20,315 nucleotides of DNA from Entamoeba invadens IP1. Taxonomy: Eukaryota > Evosea > Mastigamoebida > Endamoebidae. Positions within the stretch are counted from its first letter, which is position 1. Each line of letters opens with the position of its first letter. Where the stretch lies: NCBI RefSeq assembly GCF_000330505.1, contig NW_004440140.1:4016-24330 (forward strand), in the 5' to 3' direction. The position numbers and the translations under genes were made by a program. The notes beneath the pieces are model-generated. The model saw only the letters and a program-made list of their open reading frames with translations, was not told the origin of the DNA and did not search any database. Below are positions 1 through 10,749 of this stretch, one piece after another.

Positions 1-3000
1 AGTGATGTCATGTTGGTCATCATCGTATTAACATTTCTTGCACTTTCAAAATCGGTCAGTTTTGCGTTGACTTTATCATTTGGATTGTTAGAAAACACAA
101 GTAAATTGTTTAATTTAATATCTCTGTGTAAAATCCCATTTTCATGTAAATATGAAATACCATTTGCGCCATCCAACATCATTTTAACACGAAGTTTTAT
201 GTTAATTATCACTTGTTTTATGTTTCAATAGATCTTGTAAACTCCCAAATTGTGCAAATTCGGTGACTATGCACACTTTATTGGGTATAAAAACTGCTCC
301 ATAGAAATGGACAATATATTCATTCTAAATTTGTCTAACATCTCAACTTCCTTCTCAAACTCATTGTTTAATGTGTCTTCATTTCCACTAATTTTCATCT
401 TTTTAATTGCAACGATATTGTCTCTGAAAGTTCCTTTAAACAACACCGAACAAGCCTTCACCAAGTTTAGTGTCTTCTTGTAACTCATCTGGATCAAGTC
501 GAGTTGTCAATTTTGAAGTTGCTGCTATTTTAATTTCTTTTGAAACATCTTTTCTTTTTGTAAATGAATTTGAAACCAATATGATATTTTCATCAATTTT
601 AGTTGTGCATTTTAATGTGAACATAATTTCAAATTCACACGCTTCACCACTTGGTAATACTATTATTTTTGGATTTGAGTCGAATTCATATTTCTCAATT
701 GTTGCACTTTTTGTCGTGATTTAAATTTTCATGTTGTGCTTTGAAGTGTTGCCAACACACAGAAGTTCTCTTTGTTGTGAGTTGACATCAATTTCCTCGC
801 CAAAAGAAACTTCCGTTTTGTTCACAACGACATCATCACCAACTGGTATAAAAGTAATGTTCGAGCGACTCATTTTGAAGAGTGTTGTTGTTTTCTCAAT
901 TTCTTTTTGTCGCATTTTGTTTTCAATAAACAACACAACACACGATATTAATGTTATTACAATTGTTAAGACAAAAAGTGCACAAAATGACTATAAAAAG
1001 AACCGACCAAACTACCTTCTTGTCACAAAGTGTGCCACTTTGTTAGGAAAGTGCCAGAATGTGCATTTGGAACATTTTGAGTTTAAAACTTGGAGACATT
1101 TTGATACAAATGAAATATCAATACAAAGTCCACTTTCATATAAAATCATGTTGTTAACACAAGATGTGCATTTCCCGTATGGTGTGCATATTGTGCAATT
1201 GTTGTTACACCTTTCACACTCGTTGTAATTGACTGTGTAATATCCACGCAAACATTTGTTACACCCATTTTGTGTGACTTCAACAACACACCCAATGATT
1301 CTGTTTTATGGCAAACAGTCACCGCTATTTGTTTTGTAATTCGTCAAATTGCATGCCAAACATTTATTTTTTGTGTTACACGTTGAGCAATTTAAAAGAC
1401 ATTTTAAGCAGTCCATACCAACTCTGTAATACTGGTCTTTGCATTGATAACACCCAGTTGTAATTGTTGATACATTGTCACATTTATTTAACAGTTCAGT
1501 GCTTGGTTGGCATTGATAAATATCACTTTGGTAAAATCCAGACTTACATGATAGACACTTTGTACCACTTTCATGGCAACTGGTGCAATTTTCAGAACAC
1601 AAATAACAACGGGCATTTGACAGGTAATACCCAACTGCACACGAAATGCATGCATATTTATAATATGTTACACAAACGGTTGTTGAAGTATCGTTTGTAA
1701 TATTTACACAAGTTCTGTTAATATTAAGAATGTATTTATTTTCACATTCAACACATTTATTGTTCACAATATACACGCATTTGTCTTTTTCTAAAATAAA
1801 CATCCCATTCTGTTCAGTAAACGTTTCATTCTGACAAATAAAATATTCACACTTTTTCTCATAAGTAATTGTATAATTCACTTCACATGAAATTGTGTTG
1901 TGTTTATCGCAATTCAAGGAATTTTCAAATTTGGATAAACACGTGTTGCAAACACCATTGTCTATGTAAAACATATCATTGCAACCAATTATCAAAACTT
2001 TATTTGAAACCACATCTATCTTTTTAACACATAAAGTTTCATTGTTTAAAATAAAGTTATTGTTACAAATAAAACACAAATTATAACCACATAAAGTACA
2101 GTTTGATGCACAGCTCTCACATTTGTTATATGAATTACCCGCATGATATTTTATACAAACACTTCCATCACTGTATTGACATTTGGTATCAAACACACAT
2201 TCATTATTATTTCTAATATATCCGTTCTGACATTTGTAACAATTTGTTATTGTGCCATATAAACACGTTTCAGAAGAAATACACTTGGAATTATCATTTA
2301 AAACATACCCACTTTTGCATAATACACACTTGTTGTTTTTGTTGTATGTCCCACAGTTTATAACAAGAGAAAAACACTCTCCATTGTCATTCAAAAAATC
2401 AGAGTGACAAACAACACCTGTTATTTTATTATTAGTCACTTTAACAAGAAAGCAATTGCTAATTACATTATTATCACTAACTTTTTCTAATAATATAAAA
2501 GTCTTATTATTTTCACTAAAATCAATTGAATAAATTCGACTTAAAGTCGTGTTTTTAGAAATTACAATGTTTGTATTTTCATACAAAACGAGTGATTTGA
2601 TGTTTCCAATACAATCAATTTGCAATTTTGTGACGTTTTGGTATAAAGTGAAGTTGTAAATAGAATCACAATTACAAGTTATTGTATTCAATGAAGTTGA
2701 ATACAAAAATGAAGCATCTACCATATCAAACTCCTCGATTACACTGGTTGTAACTATTCGAAAAGTAAATGAAATTACCAAGTCTTTATTATATGATAAT
2801 AATACCAATTTTTTATTATCAAAAAGAGTAATTTTTTAACACTTTCAGAGAAATAAAGTGAAATGTTATTATCAACCAACAATTCAGTGTTACTTAGATT
2901 GTTATCGAACATATTAAACATTTTAATATCACTAATAAACTTGAGTTTGCAATTTACATTAATATCGTCATTACACAGACAATGTGGATAATCAAAAGCA

Positions 3001-3323
3001 TTTTCCATATTTGTTGGTGAGTTTGGTGTGTACATTGGTTTCTTTAAAGTACAAACAACGTCTTTGTCAAGTGGAGTACCTTGTGGGCAAAATCGTATTA
3101 ATTTTTTATTAGAAATCAAGTACCCTTTCCCATTTGTAAAATTATAGAAATATTCAAACATGTCTGAAATGATGTGATCGAAATTGGCAACAGTCCCTAA
3201 ATTATATGCACTATTCAACGAAATTGTATCAAAACATTTGGTGTTTCCTGTTTACAGATGGGGTTTTTTTGCCGCGGTCATTTTTGATGCCAAAACAACA
3301 GTTAACAACAAAACTATAAAATA
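1..3323 (-). pseudogene. CXXC-rich transmembrane receptor kinase (Entamoeba TMK family), decayed, 3' end outside window
   Basis: Read on the minus strand it has the order expected for an Entamoeba TMK. There is a hydrophobic leader (YFIVLLLTVVLASK, about 3323-3282), a long ectodomain with many CxxC/CxxCxxG units (about 2360-1035), a transmembrane stretch (about 1000-925), a juxtamembrane domain and a kinase domain. The kinase shows a glycine loop GEGLFGVV (about 460), VAIKKM with the ATP-binding Lys (about 420), the catalytic HRDIKLNN (128-105) and TDFES (56-42), where DFE replaces DFG. Lesions: no ATG before the leader; in-frame stops at 3252-3254, 1306-1308 and 721-723; frame changes near 2832-2837 (A run), 1040-960, 450, 310 and 215. 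Frame and motifs resume after each lesion, so this is one ancestral gene. The family would sense extracellular ligands at the plasma membrane; this copy cannot make a full protein if the sequence is correct. Confidence 0.88.
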
Positions 3324-3916
3324 TTAAAATGTATAGTATACAAATAAATGGTTTATTAATATAATATTTATACCATATAAAATAAAACTATTAATTATAA
3401 TTGATAATATTATAAAAAATAAGTAATTGTTGTGAAATTAAATGTAACAATTTAATAATAATTTAATTTATTAAAATAAAATTTGTCATTAACCATACTT
3501 CCTCTTAACACAGTTACGTGAAATCAACCATAACAAAGCTACTGTGTGATTAGTTGTTAAAATTAATATATTGTTGCTTTTCATCACTTTCAAACACCAG
3601 ATAGTGGTTTAATATAATAAATTAATAAAGTAAAATGGCATAGAATGGACTATAACAAAACGTTGAATCACGATACTTAATGTTGTTGATAAAATTGGGT
3701 TGTTTTATAAACGTGCAATACTTTGATTAAACAGAAAGGTTATTATTTGTTGGAAAACAAGTGGAACTACTCTGTTTATCATTGATGCATTAACAGAGTG
3801 TTTGAAACAAAACAATTTCAAATATCTTCATTCTATTGTTTAGTCTTTTTGTTTGTTTTATCAAAGCTATTATTGAATCATATATTTATTATATTTATTA
3901 TATTTATTAGTAATAA
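3324..3916. other. AT-rich gene-free stretch
   Basis: No supported coding region. Upstream of the kinase relic it is A/T-rich filler. A 9-bp unit (atttattat) is repeated about three times near 3884-3908. Confidence 0.6.
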
Positions 3917-3956
3917 TTTAACTCGCCAACAACCCAATACTGCTCTTTTTAACAGT
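3917..3956 (-). repeat. Inverted repeat, left copy, with an 18-mer shared in direct orientation
   Basis: The segment aactcgcc...aacccaatac matches the reverse complement of 6158-6194. The adjoining 18-mer actgctctttttaacagt (3939-3956) is identical to 6140-6157 in the same orientation. Flank and 18-mer therefore differ in relative orientation between the two copies. Confidence 0.75.
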
Positions 3957-6139
3957 TTTTTAAAAATTTGTCCCAAAACTGTTTAAATAATTTTGATATA
4001 TTATTAGGTGATTTTCCTGAAAAAATAGATAAAAACAAATAATATAAAATAATCATAATGGAATTATTTTTATTTTTTATACCAAAAAATCGTTTTGTGC
4101 ATTTATTTTTTTATATAAAAATTTGAAAGCAAAACATAACAAAAATTACAACCAAAATAATATAGAGTTGGTGGAAAAAGTCTGTTTTAGCAAAGTATAG
4201 TAAAATATAATTTTTATTGTTACAAGTAAAAAATTATTTTATATTATTTTTAAAACATTAATTAAAACAAAAAATAATTAAAAATACTTGTAAAACCAAA
4301 CAATGGTTGATTTTTAAATATTTATGTTAATAAAATAAATGTTTCGGATACGTAATATAGTTGTGTTGTTGTGGTTGTATTAACCCATAAACAGTCAATT
4401 GCGACCACTTGATGTTTGTTTTTAAAATTAAAATGATGATTAAGTAAGTATAAAAGAAAGCAAATATGAAAGTTATCAAATTAATCATTTGATTTATTAT
4501 TTAATAAGTACAACACAATTCAACAATAAAAAAACTTAAATGTAGCATTTTGAAACAATTTATTTATTACAACAAATTTGGATTTTTAAATATATTAAAG
4601 AAACCCACAAAACGCAGCAAACGTTTAAAAATTGTCACACATACAATTCACCCATAAATTGAATCATTATCTATGTGAAAGTGTCAATGTGTAAAATCTA
4701 CTGAGATTGATTATGCTAATAACTTATAGTTTTTAAATATTCAATTTCTGTATTTAATTTCAAAAAGGTGTTTCATTATCTAAATTGAATTTGTGTCCTG
4801 CTCGAAAGTTATATAAATTTTAAAAATATAAAAATACAAACAATGACTAATAAAAATGGTTATTTATTTTAAAATATAGTTAATCTTATCGAGATAGACT
4901 ATTATATACCAACTCTGAGAAAATTATTCATAAAATCTAAAGACAATGATAAAAGAACACATAACTAACGTGAAAATTGATGTTTTTGTTTGACAAAACA
5001 AATAAATTATAATAATCGTAATAAGAAAAAAAACACGATTAATTATTTTCACTAAATGACGCATTGATAATAGCGATAATTATTAACATTGAGTAACATG
5101 CTTTTGTGTTATAGTGAAAATGATGAGTCGAAACAGTTGTAAATAATATAACAATAAAACAAATCTATTATGCATCGCTTTTGCAGACAGTGATGTTTCT
5201 TCAATTGATTATCAAGCAACCCAAATATAAAGAATAATAATAATTTTAAAATTTTAATTGACAATAAAAGATAAATACTCATAATGTAAAAAACAACAAA
5301 AATTAAAAATATACACCAAATAAATCATCAAAAAAGCATTGATAAACAAAGAAGTTTGATTTTTTGTTGTTTGAAAAATTATAAACATAGTTATGGTTTA
5401 CCTTATTCATTTTAAACACTCTTTTCAATAGATTATTAAAATAAGTAACTGTATACATCTACTTGTCAAAAGTCATTAACAAACAATTGGTTAAACAGTC
5501 CACATATTTGACAAAAAGTCAGACAACAATATAAAAAATATGTGGATTATATGTAATTGAAAGAATTTGTTATAAAAACAATAATATATTTGACACTAAA
5601 AACTGTTTTTAATGATTGCTTGTTATATTTTAATTTCTTTTGATAAAAACTCTTTAAAAGATTAGTCACAGTATGGTAAATACCAAAAGATGATATATTC
5701 TAAACAGAAAAAAAACAGTAAAAAATCTTGCTACATCGTACTGTCTGAAAAAAATACACAGTTAATAAAATGGGCTTTTTGAAAAATTTTTATTTTTTAT
5801 AAAGACTATTATGTACAAAAATTTTATATGTTAACATTAATTATCATTGATGTGTTCATTTATTATTTGCAATTTGTATTTCATTTCAACTCAAAACCAA
5901 TAGTTTTTTGTTTAGTGTATAAAAACATATTTATTTGTTTTGGAATAAATGTTATTACATTTTACCAGTATTCTTATTTTGCCATTATTTACGTTTTTGT
6001 CATGAAATTTTATATTTTTTTTCATTTTTTTCACATTTTATTTGTTTTTTAGTTCAAAAATTGAACTCGTTATTCCATTTTCATTTTACTATAATTGAAC
6101 TACACTGTATAATATAATTTTTTTCAAAAAAACAAAAAC
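3957..6139. other. AT-rich gene-free interval between the two repeat copies
   Basis: About 2.2 kb without a credible gene. The only open frames (near 5828-6117) are short, hydrophobic and explained by T-rich composition. It contains the first copy of a direct repeat beginning gtggaaaaa at 4171. It could be the interior of a degenerate element bounded by the inverted repeats, but no transposase trace was seen. Confidence 0.5.
4171..4223 (+). repeat. Direct repeat, copy 1
   Basis: gtggaaaaag followed by a stretch ending taaaatataatttttattgtta closely resembles 6343-6396 in the same orientation, about 2.17 kb away. Similarity appears to fade into A/T-rich sequence beyond this. Confidence 0.5.
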
Positions 6140-6196
6140 ACTGCTCTTTTTAACAGTATTGGTTTGTTGGGGATTAGGTATGTCGGCGAGTTAATT
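6140..6196 (+). repeat. Inverted repeat, right copy
   Basis: Contains the 18-mer actgctctttttaacagt (6140-6157) followed by attggtttgttggggatt...ggcgagttaa. The latter is the reverse complement of 3917-3940, with about 13 extra bases in the middle. Confidence 0.75.
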
Positions 6197-6342
6197 GAAA
6201 AGTGTCAATCAGTATGTTTGTTGATGTGTTTTAATATAGATCACAATTAAATTATTTAAAATTAACAATTATGATATTAATTATTGATTTTATTTATAAA
6301 ATGTTAAAGAATATTATATAAAAGTATAATAAAAACAAGTCA

Positions 6343-6396
6343 GTGGAAAAAAATCTGGCTTGTTTTAAATTATAATAAAATATAATATTTATTGTT
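6343..6396 (+). repeat. Direct repeat, copy 2
   Basis: gtggaaaaaaatctg followed by ataataaaatataatatt and tattgtta parallels 4171-4223. Together with the repeat at 6140-6196 this suggests a larger duplicated module of about 250-300 bp. Confidence 0.5.
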
Positions 6397-6562
6397 ATAT
6401 GTTATAAACTATTGAAAATATTTCAAAAATAAAATGAAAAAACAAAAATAATTATAAAACTGTTGTTCGAAATTATTACAATACACCTCGATAAAATTGA
6501 TATTTTGAATATGAAAACGGAGTTTCGTAATGACAGAAAAGTCCTTGAAATGGCTTGCAAAA

Positions 6563-7313
6563 ACGGAGCTCCGAGACGGTGAATTCTTCGCAACGACGTA
6601 CAGCTGGTAAGATGTGACATATGTGGGGTTTGTTGAACCGCATAGTGGTTATTTAAGGACGAAACAACAAACAACGAATTAGAAAATTGGAGATTTCTTG
6701 TTGTGTCGAGATTGGAAGAATATTATTAAGCCAGACTATTCGATTTGGGAGGAAAGCATGGACTTTTTTAAGTATCCCACTGCAGTACTATGGATTCACA
6801 CAAATTCAAGGCCACCACAGATTGTTGGCGACTGCTATGGTTGAGAAGTATTATAAAAATACTAAAAGAGCCAAATTACTGAGAAAGAGACACGAGACCT
6901 ATCAATTTCATTTGAGAGATTGTTCTGGAATGAAGAGAAAAGGTACTTCGTTTAAGCCATTTGACAGGACAACAAAAAGTGATCGTTGATACATAGACTG
7001 CGACTGTGATGTTCAGTGACATTGTAACTGATCAAATAAAGATAAAAACACTTTGATAACATCAGAAAGTTCAACACCAAACTTGAACACGGACTTGCAA
7101 GATATCCACAAGACTCATACTTCTATTCATCGGAGTGGAATATTGGAAGAAAAGAAGTCGGTGAAGCAAGTTTTATATGGGAGAAGCTGTAGACTGAATC
7201 ACCAACACCCGATTATGCCGTCAATGCCTGATGAATACAAACACTCAGGTGTATGTTATGACAACGCTTCAGAATCAACAACTCTTCCACTCTTTGATTA
7301 TAAAAAGCTGTAA
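6563..7313 (+). pseudogene. Glucoamylase-like (GH15-type) gene remnant, multiply frameshifted
   Basis: No frame is open throughout, but protein-like segments follow one another across frames. They include DGEFFATTYSW (about 6574), VGFVEPHSGYLRTKQQ (about 6630), PDYSIWEESMDFFKYP (about 6730), TQIQGHHRLLATAMVEKYY (6798-6854), LSISFERLFWNEEKRYFV (about 6901-6951), then GLARYPQDSYFYSSEWN (7090-7150), GEASFIWEKL and DEYKHSGVCYDNASESTT (about 7230-7285). The order (Y/D-S-I-W-E-E-S, an F-T-Q stretch, a GLARY...YFYSSEWNPG-like block, a G-E-A-S-P-x-W-like block) fits a GH15 alpha-glucosidase/glucoamylase from recalled family features; I could not align it. Such an enzyme releases glucose from alpha-glucans. 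Stops and frame changes near 6600, 6680, 6780, 6845, 6955, 7020 and 7175 rule out a full product. The 5' part is missing or unrecognisable. Confidence 0.5.
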
Positions 7314-7413
7314 TTTGGTAGTTTCGTAATTATTGTTATACTATAACATAATACGTGTGTTGATATAAAATAACATAATATTAGTATTAGTACAGTATAT
7401 TAAATTATATAAA

Positions 7414-7985
7414 ATGGAATAAATTGACTGATACTCAATGATGATCATTGGAAAATACTTTGCAAGTGTCAAAGATTTCAAAGTTGTTATGATGGTCAGT
7501 TGAAAATTCAATTTATTGGGTGAAATGTACCTATTTAATCCACTTTTGTACATTTAACACCACTCGAGGAAAAAAATTGTTCCCAAACATCGAGACTTAC
7601 CATCTTTATTCAAAGAGTGATTTTGACAATAACTTTCCAAAAAGGTCATTTTTGATTTAATGACTTACGAAGACACATTGGTCTTTCACAGAACATCGAG
7701 TGCACAAATGTTGTGTTTAGTCGAGAAGATGTCAAACTTTTCAATGGTGAAATACCAACAAAAGAGGTGCAGTCGTTGTCATCTTCATGTTTCAAATCAT
7801 CAACTGAACAACTTCAGTCTGGAACCTTTTGGAACATAAAAATTGGAATATTTTGGGAAGCAGTCCCAAAAGTCTATCTTAATTGTTTTAGGTTCTTTGT
7901 TGTTGTACCTAATTCCAATTGTTTAGACAAAATTAAAGCTATTTTTGTCCATAATGTTCGAGACTATATAACACCAAAAGACTGA
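7414..7985 (+). pseudogene. BspA-like leucine-rich-repeat protein, truncated and frameshifted
   Basis: From ATG 7414 the frame gives M-E-stop-I-D-stop then YSMMIIGKYFASVKDFKVVM, the N-terminal signature of Entamoeba BspA-like surface proteins. It goes on to LGEMYLFNP (about 7516-7545), then in another frame LFPNIETYHLYSKSDF (about 7577-7624), then TYEDTLVFH, then in the last frame NVVFSREDVKLFNGEIP (about 7708-7758) and a leucine-rich-repeat-like SLSSSCFKSSTEQLQS. It stops after about one repeat at 7985, where intact members carry many IG/LG..CF..C.SL repeats. In-frame stops are at 7420, 7429 and 7498, with frame changes near 7548-7576, 7645 and 7680. Intact members are surface proteins with Treponema/Bacteroides BspA-type repeats. 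It follows the GH15-like relic in the same orientation by 100 bp. Confidence 0.8.
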
Positions 7986-8402
7986 GTCTATAAACAATAT
8001 TATATTATATTATTAAGTTTTTAAAAATAAACATATTATTAATAGTATTTATATTATTATTTACCGTAAGTTGATATAATAAATTAAGATATTGTTGCTA
8101 TAGTTTATTTTGTTATAACCTAACTGTTAAAACATTGAAACTTTTTAATTTAAAATTTTAATGATTATTCCCAAATGTTTGTTCTATTATCTATTATCGT
8201 AACATTTTGATGTATTTTATAATTCCGTTGCTATCATTGTTGTAATTATTATTGTTAATAGACCAATTGGTGGTTATCATTATATATTTATTTGATTATT
8301 TATCTTGATAAAAACACGATGTTATTTATTGTATCACATATTCATCAGATCAAATAAGTTATAATTAATAATTAGATCAATACTTGTCACTCTATTGATT
8401 CA
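7986..8402. other. Gene-free AT-rich stretch
   Basis: No coding signal, RNA gene or clear repeat was recognised between the BspA-like relic and the 20-bp tandem array. Confidence 0.5.
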
Positions 8403-8600
8403 TGAACATCTTATACAATCCCTGAATCATTTGCTTTGTCTTTGACTATTGCATTGTCTATTTGATAATTTTTATTGTCTTTGAGTTGCTTGTCCTGTTT
8501 TGAGTATTATCTTATGTCTTTGATCGTTACATTTCTTCTTTGAGTGTGTTGTCATGTTTTTGAACATCGCCTTATGTCTATGAACATTACACTCTTTATG
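8403..8600 (+). repeat. Degenerate 20-bp tandem array, about ten units
   Basis: TGA recurs at 8403, 8423, 8443, 8463, 8482, 8501, 8521, 8541, 8561 and 8581, a spacing of 19-20 bp. Each unit approximates TGA-nnatt-nnn-ttatgtctt; the best preserved are tgagtattatcttatgtctt (8501) and tgaacatcgccttatgtcta (8561). Units are 40-75% alike by eye, so the array is old. Three reading frames are crossed because 20 is not a multiple of three, so it is unlikely to be coding. Confidence 0.8.
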
Positions 8601-8863
8601 ATATCGTTGTGAATTGATCGAGTCTGGTGTTATGGCTATTGTATTATGTTATAATTGAAATTGTGTTGTAATTAATTATGGTTATTGTTACTAGTATAGT
8701 TAATAATATATTTATAATAAAATAAGTTATTATATAAACTATAAGTTTATATTTAGTTTTTTTAAATATAAATCATGTACTAAACAATTTTAATATTAAT
8801 TAATACATTATTTCATTTTGTATAGTTTAAAACAACAGTATTGATATTATTTGTTATATAGTA

Positions 8864-8934
8864 GAGTACCGTGAAAAATCACTGCGGCGTGAAATATTAC
8901 TGCGAATTGTTATTAGGCAAAAAATAATGTTATT
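8864..8934 (+). repeat. Left terminal inverted repeat
   Basis: Matches the reverse complement of 10676-10747 with one substitution and a one-base difference in an A run. It contains two 18-bp subunits (8870-8887 and 8888-8905) identical at 15 of 18 positions, plausible paired transposase-binding sites. Confidence 0.9.
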
Positions 8935-10675
8935 AGGGGTTTTAAAACATTTTGGTTTAATTTTTTTTTGTTATTCGAGACTGTTAAAATGAAAAACGAC
9001 AATTTTGTTCTACAAAATCTTTTGAGGCTAAGTCAACAGATTGTGTTAAGAGGAAAAAATGGTGTTTTTATATAATATTTATGAGGGTTTTGTTTTTTCC
9101 TTTTCCAATTGAAAAACATAACTATTTTCAATTTTTTGTTATTACAAAAAGACAAATTCTAAATTATAGTTTCACATATCCAAAAATTATTATATCAAGT
9201 AAAAATTTGTTTTGATATTTTCAAAATGTGAAAGAATGTGTCAAAAATTGATATTGATTTACCCGTTACATCAATTTATGAAATATAATTTTATTGTACA
9301 GTTGATATCTCTGACAAAATATGTACACATTTTAACAATAAAGTTGTGCTTGATATCGTATTGTTGTTGGAGATTAAAAATTACCAATAAAAATTCGTTC
9401 TCATAATTTTAATAACCAAATAATCACTTAACAATATATTTTTACTCTGATGTATAAAATGAATTCTTTAGTTGCTTTCATATGATTCATTATTCGAAAA
9501 ATCATTACTCAATGTCTTGTAGATGTTTTATAAAAGTCGTTGATTTTTTTAAGTAAAAAATTTAGAGAAAGAATCTAATACGTCACACCGTGACACAAAA
9601 ATGGTTTAAAAACAAAACTAATAAACAATATAATTATCTATTTCATAACAACATCTGTAATATCGAAATCGTTTAGTAAATACTTGACATGTTGGTTGTA
9701 TGATCACTGTCTATTTTTATTGTTGAATGATGTGGAAATACAAACACAATTCACATCAAATAAATCAAACAATAAACTGTTATTATAGTATAAATTTAAT
9801 TAAAATATAATAAACAACAAACAAGTGAAATAGTTAATTAACGTGTATTTTTAATTAACATCAACATATCAATAGCAAAAATTTATAATAAAACAACAAT
9901 AAATTATAATTTATTTTTTTAATGTAAAACTATTTTTAATAATTATTTTCATATAATTAAACTAGTTGATTAAATATGGATAATTTTATTACAAATTACT
10001 ATTATTTTAAAAGGGTTAAAACACCAGAACCCCAAACAACTTAATTCTTTCATTTCGACAAATTATTTAAATTTTAAATTGGTGTGATTAAATAATCGAC
10101 CATTTGAAAACCCCACACTCGTTAACCGTTTGTTATCGTCAAATTAATTTATATTTTATAAATTTATCAATATAATATGTTTATAACGTGTTTTTATATT
10201 TTGTTTATGTTTATTGTATTGCAATTTGTGTTGTTATAATAATTACGAAGTTGAAACGTTTATTCAATCTTTATAATTCGAGTTGATATTTCTGTGTGTT
10301 TTTGTATTATTATTATGTAAAAACATATTGATTATAATGGTAATTTAAGCTTATTCAATAGAGTTTATAATTTGAATATTCACAACAAAAATTAACCACT
10401 AGATGAGCAGAAATCAAATTTCATATTATGGTGTCCAAAAGGTGGACTATTTATTCAAATTTTCGATGTTTAAATTTATTCGTTTTTGTTATTATGTTTT
10501 GATGTATTGTTTTGTATTATAAGTTATAAATTGTTAAAAACTATAAAATAAAAACCAATATCTAGTTTGAGTTGTTTGGAATGTTCGTTTTTACGAATTT
10601 ACCCTTGTTTTAATTGAAAGCCATATTATATAACATTTTTACAAAGTAAATTATTTTTTATGTTTTAGAAGCAAC

Positions 10676-10747
10676 AATAACATTATTTTTTTGCCCAATA
10701 ACAATTCGCAGTAATATTTCACGCCGCAGTGATTTTTCACGGTACTC
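10676..10747 (-). repeat. Right terminal inverted repeat
   Basis: Reverse complement of the left end, including both 18-bp subunits, ending ...cacggtactc before TA. Confidence 0.9.
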
Positions 10748-10749
10748 TA

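Larger units (their letters stand above)
8864..10747. mobile_element. Non-autonomous DNA transposon, 1884 bp, TA-flanked
   Basis: Near-identical inverted repeats of about 71 bp form both ends and each is immediately flanked by TA (8862-8863 and 10748-10749). That is the target duplication typical of the Tc1/mariner/pogo superfamily. The interior is A/T-rich with no ORF longer than about 64 codons and no transposase motif, so it would depend on a transposase made elsewhere. The termini begin GAGTACCGTG. The near-identity of the ends suggests recent movement or selection on them. A larger flanking duplication cannot be excluded, but none was seen beyond TA. Confidence 0.85.

Noticed and set aside
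731..1228. Plus-strand ORF of 165 codons
   Set aside because: It lies wholly antisense to the receptor kinase relic, whose minus-strand translation has clear family motifs.
3798..3986. Plus-strand 62-codon ORF
   Set aside because: It overlaps the repeat copy at 3917-3956 and is composition-driven.
5828..6117. Two overlapping hydrophobic ORFs
   Set aside because: Phe/Ile/Tyr-rich translations expected from T-rich DNA; no motif, start context or homologous pattern.
7341..7553. Minus-strand 70-codon ORF
   Set aside because: It is antisense to the BspA-like N-terminus and its upstream region.
8403..8600. CRISPR array
   Set aside because: Continuous degenerate 20-bp units without spacers, in a eukaryotic context.
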